Source: a virus. Taken from it: a stretch of 54,331 bases of DNA. Positions 49,932 through 54,331 of the stretch are shown here, piece by piece. Under the pieces are notes generated by a model. It saw only the letters and a program-made list of their open reading frames with translations, was not told the DNA's origin and did no database searches. Both the position numbers and the translations under genes were made by a program. The stretch lies in the IMG/VR virus record IMGVR_UViG_3300032048_000004, positions 1 through 54,331 of that record; one strand, 5' to 3'. Every line of letters starts with the position of its first letter. Position 1 is the stretch's first letter.

Positions 49932-52900
49932 TTAGTGATTAACAAACGCAAACCCATTCTTCTTTTCAATTGAAATTTGCGAGTCTACAGAGTCCTTCAG
50001 TGCCTCTTGGTGAGATATGAGAAGGACTGTTTTGAAGTGTGTTTTAACGAGATCGAGGATTCTAACGAACCCTTCCATGTTCTCTTCATCCAATGCTGTT
50101 CCTGGCTCATCCAAGATGAATATGTCGCCTTTCGGCATGGAAGACACGCTCAAGAGTGCTAAACGAATTGCCATGGCAGCAATGGTTTTTTCCGCTCCTG
50201 AACCCATTTCCAATGGTCTTGCACTAAACTTGGGATGTTTAATAAATATCTCAAGCCTCTTGTCAATATCTTCGACATACACTTCAAAGTCAACGATGTT
50301 GGCAAGGGTTGATGCAATTTCAGCATTAATAATTGGTAATCTATTTTTGATAATATCCAGAGAAATTCCATTTGTGTGGACGCATCGCATAAACAAATCG
50401 TAGGCTGCGTACTCTTCTCTGGCTTCTGATAATTCTTCTTTCTGCTCGCTCAAACTCTCAAGTTGTTGAGTCAGCGAGCCGCTCTCCTTATATAACTCCG
50501 TGAGTCTATTTTCGCATTTAATGAGCTTATCTTCGGATTCTCTCACCTTGACAGTCTTCTTTTTTCTATCGGCAATAAGGTGTTCCAAGTTCTCAATTGC
50601 GTCACGATTCTCTTCATACTCAGCAATTTTGTCAGAAAGATTTCGAATCTCAGAGTCAATGTTTAAGACTTTGGTTTTGTTTTTCGCAATTTGTAGCTCA
50701 ATCTTGCCAATTTTTGTTTCCGTCGATGCTCGCTTCTCAATGACCTGACGGTGCTTCTCAATGTACTGGGCAATGACATCTGGCTGGAGATTGAGAATTT
50801 CCTTACCAACTTCTTTCTCTCTGTCTTTTGCCTCGTCAAGATCTTTTTTCGTGATTCCGATACTTTCAAGCGCAGTAAAAGCATCCTTGATGAATTTACA
50901 TTGCGGGAAGCTTTCTCCACACGGAACTTCGTTGAGGAGTTGGATCTTCTTCTCTTCTACTTCTCGGACGGTTTCTTTTTCTCTGATAAGTCTAAGTACC
51001 CCATCGAGGGCATCTTTTTTCTGTCGCACCATCTCTTGCTTATCATTCCACTCGTCAATATTAAATTCACTACAGAGGCTGTCAATCTTTGCAACAATAT
51101 CCCTATTTTCATCAGATTCCTCTTTTAACTTTTTATTTTTATTTTCTAGGCTGTGAGAGTTTCTTTTCTGCTCTTCCAACAATTTGGTGACTTCTTTAAT
51201 ATTAATGATAACCGCTGGGATGGCATCAATTGAAGATTGAAGTTCGATAAGATTAGCCTTGCTGGTTGCAATGTCGCCTCTTAATATGCTGCAAGTGTCT
51301 TTCTGCTCGCTCACTTCTTTGTTGTGTGAAATGAGTTGTGTTTGTATAACCTCTGACTCTGTGTCGAAATCGATCACTTCAAGCCTCTTCAGGATTGCCT
51401 TAAGATCAGAAGCGTCATCCTTTGCAAGTTTGAACTTTTTATCGAAAATCTCAAGGTCAAGGAACTTCGCAAGGATCTCTTTCCTCTTCGTCGAACCCTC
51501 ACCAATGAAGTCCAGAGAGCCTAATTGAGAGGCCATTGAGGTCAAAAGGAAGTCATCCATCGTACCAAAGTATTTTCTGATATTCTTGTCTGTTCCGTTA
51601 CGATCAAGGCCATTAAGAGGCTCTTTCCTGTTGGTCACTGGATTGTACGTTGAGAAGGTTACGTTAGTTTTTGCTTCGTCTGTTTCTTCTCCTCGGAGTT
51701 TTTTAGTATATTTCTCACAGTCACGTTCAATGATCAGTGTGGTGTCTCCAACCTCAATTTCGGCCCTTCCTTTGGCCCAATCAGCCTTTTCATTGATACT
51801 GTTCAGATTCTTCCGATTGCCCTTTGAGGTCGAATTATAGACGGTGAACAACAGACTATCGATGATACTTGACTTTCCAGAAAAGTTTTTTCCAAAGATG
51901 CCAACGATGCCATTCATGTTCTCGAAATCAATTTTATTCTTCTCTCCGTAGTTGAACAGGTTATCCCATTCAAGAGACTTCAAGCTCCAACGAACATTTC
52001 TTTTTACGTCCTCGCCAGCTTCGACGACTGTATTGTATTGTTTATTCAAAGCACAGACACGATCGAACATTACGTCGGTTACTTCATAATCTTCCAAGAA
52101 TTGCTTGAAGAACTTTTCCTGCACTGCAATGTTCCGCAAGTCCTCTTGTATGAGTTCTCCTTCGATCTCGACACTACGACGTGCTCCTGAAGCTCGATTG
52201 AGAAATGTTACAGAGGTTGGCTTGAACTTTGATTTTGCAGTGTCCAATGCCCTTCTGAGCTTGTGAATCGGAAGGCTGTGGTTTGTTGCAACACGAAGTC
52301 TTGCGCCCTCTGGAACAACTGCGTTCTTGGGAATACGACCTTGCTTGGTCAATTCGATTGTAACGAACGGACGTGGGTTTTCAAGGACATGATGCTCAAC
52401 AGTGAACTCATCTTTACTTTTAATATCCCAAACGAGATAGCCCTTGTCATTTGTCTCGCCATGGTTTTGTTGAACGGTGGAACCTGGATAACGGACACGA
52501 CCCTCAGTATCAAGAATCTGATTCGTTTTGTGAATATCCCCAAGAAAGGCATAATCAAAGTCCTCAAACACTGCAATATCATGATCGCCGTGTTCCATTA
52601 TCCAGCCAGTGTCTGTTACGACACCACCTACCGCTCCATGGTATAGAGCAATATTTATTTTATCCGCATTTGATGGCTGGACCCAATTGTCTTCATCGAA
52701 CACACTCAACACATTAATGGTGAAATCTTTGTCCAACACAGTCTCGCCAGCGGATTTGAGCAAGTGAAGGTTGGGAAGATTGAGTGCCTCAATAATTGGG
52801 GTCAACGCATCTTGGCGACTTTCGTTCTTAAGGTTTCCGTCATGATTGCCCAATATAATATAGGTGGGGGCGATACTCGATAATTCCTTAAAAAAGTTAG

Positions 52901-53084
52901 CTGCCATATCAACAAACTCAGGTGAAATCTGAGTCTTGGTATGTGCGATATCTCCACAGTGAATAATATAATCCACGTTTTGTTCTCGCAACATATTATA
53001 CATCTTTTCGAATACAGTTCTGTACTCGGAATGATATTTTAAATTTCGTATGTGGGTATCTGCAATATGTGCAAATCGTGCCAT
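49932..53084 (-). CDS. SbcD-SbcC (Mre11-Rad50, gp47-gp46) fusion protein
   Basis: 1050 residues in one continuous frame. Residues 1 to about 340 are an SbcD/gp47-type nuclease: ADTHIRN (D-x-H), HCGDIAHT, LGNHDGN, LYHGAVGG and FLGDIHKT. Residues about 370-1050 are SbcC/gp46: Walker A FGKNFSGKSS near 400, a long coiled coil split by a hook region with two Cys (VPCGESFPQCKF, near 718, C-x6-C rather than CxxC), signature EMGSGAEKTIAAMAIRLAL, Walker B FILDEPGTALDEEN near 990 and LLISHQE. In T4 these are two separate genes. It would resect DNA ends for recombination-dependent replication and may degrade host DNA. Confidence 0.93.
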   Translation of the reverse strand: MARFAHIADTHIRNLKYHSEYRTVFEKMYNMLREQNVDYIIHCGDIAHTKTQISPEFVDMAANFFKELSSIAPTYIILGNHDGNLKNESRQDALTPIIEALNLPNLHLLKSAGETVLDKDFTINVLSVFDEDNWVQPSNADKINIALYHGAVGGVVTDTGWIMEHGDHDIAVFEDFDYAFLGDIHKTNQILDTEGRVRYPGSTVQQNHGETNDKGYLVWDIKSKDEFTVEHHVLENPRPFVTIELTKQGRIPKNAVVPEGARLRVATNHSLPIHKLRRALDTAKSKFKPTSVTFLNRASGARRSVEIEGELIQEDLRNIAVQEKFFKQFLEDYEVTDVMFDRVCALNKQYNTVVEAGEDVKRNVRWSLKSLEWDNLFNYGEKNKIDFENMNGIVGIFGKNFSGKSSIIDSLLFTVYNSTSKGNRKNLNSINEKADWAKGRAEIEVGDTTLIIERDCEKYTKKLRGEETDEAKTNVTFSTYNPVTNRKEPLNGLDRNGTDKNIRKYFGTMDDFLLTSMASQLGSLDFIGEGSTKRKEILAKFLDLEIFDKKFKLAKDDASDLKAILKRLEVIDFDTESEVIQTQLISHNKEVSEQKDTCSILRGDIATSKANLIELQSSIDAIPAVIINIKEVTKLLEEQKRNSHSLENKNKKLKEESDENRDIVAKIDSLCSEFNIDEWNDKQEMVRQKKDALDGVLRLIREKETVREVEEKKIQLLNEVPCGESFPQCKFIKDAFTALESIGITKKDLDEAKDREKEVGKEILNLQPDVIAQYIEKHRQVIEKRASTETKIGKIELQIAKNKTKVLNIDSEIRNLSDKIAEYEENRDAIENLEHLIADRKKKTVKVRESEDKLIKCENRLTELYKESGSLTQQLESLSEQKEELSEAREEYAAYDLFMRCVHTNGISLDIIKNRLPIINAEIASTLANIVDFEVYVEDIDKRLEIFIKHPKFSARPLEMGSGAEKTIAAMAIRLALLSVSSMPKGDIFILDEPGTALDEENMEGFVRILDLVKTHFKTVLLISHQEALKDSVDSQISIEKKNGFAFVNH

Positions 53085-53091
53085 GCTGTCC

Positions 53092-54051
53092 TCATTTAAT
53101 TAAACCAATTGAATGGTTCAAGTAGGCTTCAGCATCTACTGCCTTCGCCTTTTCTTTTCTTTTATTGAACTCATCCCTCGACATCTCACCAACGTCGGAG
53201 AACGGTTCTATCTCTATCTTGTATAATTCTACACCATATTCCAACAATTGTTTAATTAAAAATAAAGATTTCTTCTCTGCATCGGCATCCAATGCAAGAT
53301 AGATTGGGGTGTCATTTTTGACTATCTCTTTGAAAACCTTGGACTTTTCGGAAATTGTGGACCCCAAGATCGGAATTGCGTTTCCTGCGACGATCGCATC
53401 AAAAACACCCTCGACGATCGTTAAGTCGCTATCCCAATCAATATAAAGCTCGCTGAAGACAATATCCTTGCTGACGGATGGACTTAAATATTTTCTCCAA
53501 TTGTTATCATATGTACGCCCAACGAAGTAATTCACACCGCCGTTTGTTGCAAAAGACGGGATGACCACACGGCCCTCATATTCGCCTGTGCCGCAGTATC
53601 CGATTTTCCAACGCAATATATCAGTCTTGGTTATGCCACGCTCAGAGAGGAACCTCAAGGCTGGTGAGGCGGTTATAGGGAGGTTTTTTGAAGTGAGCGT
53701 CTTGAACTCGCTGGGGAGTGGAATAAGCTGTTCTGGTTCTATTTCCTCCTTTTTACCAAACAGTTTCTCATTCAGTATCTCCTGGAAAGACTGGAGGTCA
53801 TGCGTGAAGGACTTCTCGTATTTGTCCCATTCTTTGAGTTGTTTGAAGTCTCCATACTTTCTTACGACCCTCCGAATTGAATTGCCACGATACTCGCAAA
53901 TCCAACATTTGAACTTATCTTTCTCGACATTGATTGAGAGTTTCTTTTTGTGGTGATCGCAAGCAGGGCAAGCGAACAGGTATTCACTTCCAGATTTGTA
54001 GCCTCTTCCAAGAACCTTCTTCAGGACTACTACTTTTTCGGTTGTATGCAC
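53092..54051 (-). CDS. DNA primase, DnaG/gp61 type
   Basis: 319 residues. An N-terminal zinc ribbon is visible (C28, C31, C49, C52: ACPACDHH and CWICEYRG). The Toprim domain has IVEGVFDAI (catalytic Glu) near 209 and LALDADAE (DxD) near 250. Preceding ITASPALRFLSERGIT...WKIGYC and GRVVIPSF are typical of the DnaG core. It would lay RNA primers with the DnaB-type helicase. The start is a GTG overlapping the upstream gene by 22 bases and has only a weak ribosome site, so the first residues are uncertain. Confidence 0.93.
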   Translation of the reverse strand: MHTTEKVVVLKKVLGRGYKSGSEYLFACPACDHHKKKLSINVEKDKFKCWICEYRGNSIRRVVRKYGDFKQLKEWDKYEKSFTHDLQSFQEILNEKLFGKKEEIEPEQLIPLPSEFKTLTSKNLPITASPALRFLSERGITKTDILRWKIGYCGTGEYEGRVVIPSFATNGGVNYFVGRTYDNNWRKYLSPSVSKDIVFSELYIDWDSDLTIVEGVFDAIVAGNAIPILGSTISEKSKVFKEIVKNDTPIYLALDADAEKKSLFLIKQLLEYGVELYKIEIEPFSDVGEMSRDEFNKRKEKAKAVDAEAYLNHSIGLIK

Positions 54052-54331
54052 TTAGCACCAGCTTTCGCTATAATTAAACTATCGGCCCGATCATATGTAC
54101 CAGGCACAGGATTTCCAAACTTAGTCTCATCATAGCAGAATTGTGGTTCAGTGTCAAGTAAAAACTTCAATACAACCTTTTTTATATCTCCACCCTTTTC
54201 TTTTTTGGGGACACCACAAGATTTCCTTGCAGAAGGTGCGGAAATGTATTCAGGTTCCATACCCCATAGCTCATAACAGAGCCAACTGACAATTCCGTTG
54301 AACGCTGCGAGTGTTGAGATTGTTTTTGCGG
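54030..54331 (-). CDS. RuvC-like Holliday junction resolvase, 5' end beyond window
   Basis: Partial: the C-terminal 99 residues of an open frame that runs off the window edge. Seen: LAAFNGIVSWLCYE, then YISAPSARKSCGVPKKEKGG..KKVVLKFLLD and GTYDRADSLIIAKAG at the end. This is the C-terminal pattern of RuvC/RNase H-fold resolvases ('..ARK..CG......KE.V.......YD.aDAl.iA.ag'), where the last Asp is a metal ligand. It would resolve branched DNA before packaging. The missing N-terminus with the first catalytic acids prevents full certainty. Confidence 0.65.
   Translation of the reverse strand, partial: AKTISTLAAFNGIVSWLCYELWGMEPEYISAPSARKSCGVPKKEKGGDIKKVVLKFLLDTEPQFCYDETKFGNPVPGTYDRADSLIIAKAGAKCIQPKK

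Overview
The window is one continuous piece of a tailed-phage genome with a contractile (myovirus) tail and T4-like head and neck genes. Every convincing gene lies on the minus strand, genes are packed with short overlaps (often ATGA, GTGA or TAATG), and no stretch above about 125 bases lacks a gene. Both edges cut through genes. I see no tRNA, rRNA, CRISPR array, insertion sequence, integrase or attachment site. The phage looks lytic. The set resembles T4-related phages of marine and environmental bacteria rather than enterobacterial T4. The host cannot be fixed, but a Cys-rich lipoprotein of a style common in Myxococcota/Bdellovibrionota-type bacteria hints at such a host.

Transcription runs from high to low coordinates. 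Region A (54.3-49.9 kb) holds a RuvC-like resolvase fragment, a DnaG/gp61-type primase and an SbcD-SbcC (gp47-gp46) fusion. Region B (49.9-46.4 kb) holds a Cys-rich lipoprotein, small membrane proteins that may form a lysis/envelope group, a CxxC protein, a histone H1-like small protein and a gp16-sized protein. Region C (46.4-35.6 kb) is the head module: large terminase, portal, three uncharacterised proteins, prohead protease, a small charged protein, a bS21 ribosomal-protein homologue, an FtsZ/tubulin-like GTPase, scaffold and major capsid protein. Region D (35.5-19.0 kb) is neck and tail: gp13, gp14 and gp15-like proteins, a very long sheath, tube, gp26-like protein with a probable +1 frameshifted extension, tape measure, tube-cap-like, LysM-like wedge and hub-like proteins, and one unknown.

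Region E (19.0-8.7 kb) is replication, recombination and nucleotide metabolism: a family A polymerase core without a visible exonuclease, a MazG-like pyrophosphohydrolase, a second and divergent FtsZ/tubulin-like protein, a DUF2693-like small protein, gp32-like SSB, UvsX, a metallophosphoesterase, a 5'-3' exonuclease, a DnaB/gp41 helicase and a class II (B12-dependent) ribonucleotide reductase. Region F (8.6-0 kb) has a small unknown protein, a GroES/gp31-like co-chaperonin, an unknown protein, a nucleotidyltransferase-like protein, a beta-class DNA methyltransferase, a full-length DNA polymerase III alpha, dUTPase, a CxxC protein, a Dam-type methyltransferase and a CBS-less IMP dehydrogenase/GMP reductase.

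Regulation can be partly read. Good sigma70-type promoters precede the 8.6 kb gene, the SSB, the DUF2693-like gene and the gp26-like gene. Five intergenic spaces in front of structural operons share the motif ACTAYTTA (minus strand), several directly after a hairpin or terminator; this is a candidate phage-specific late promoter. The most unusual points are two FtsZ/tubulin-like proteins in one myovirus (one inside the capsid operon, next to a phage bS21), the probable +1 frameshift after the gp26 homologue, the coexistence of family C and family A polymerases, and the single-chain Mre11-Rad50-type protein.
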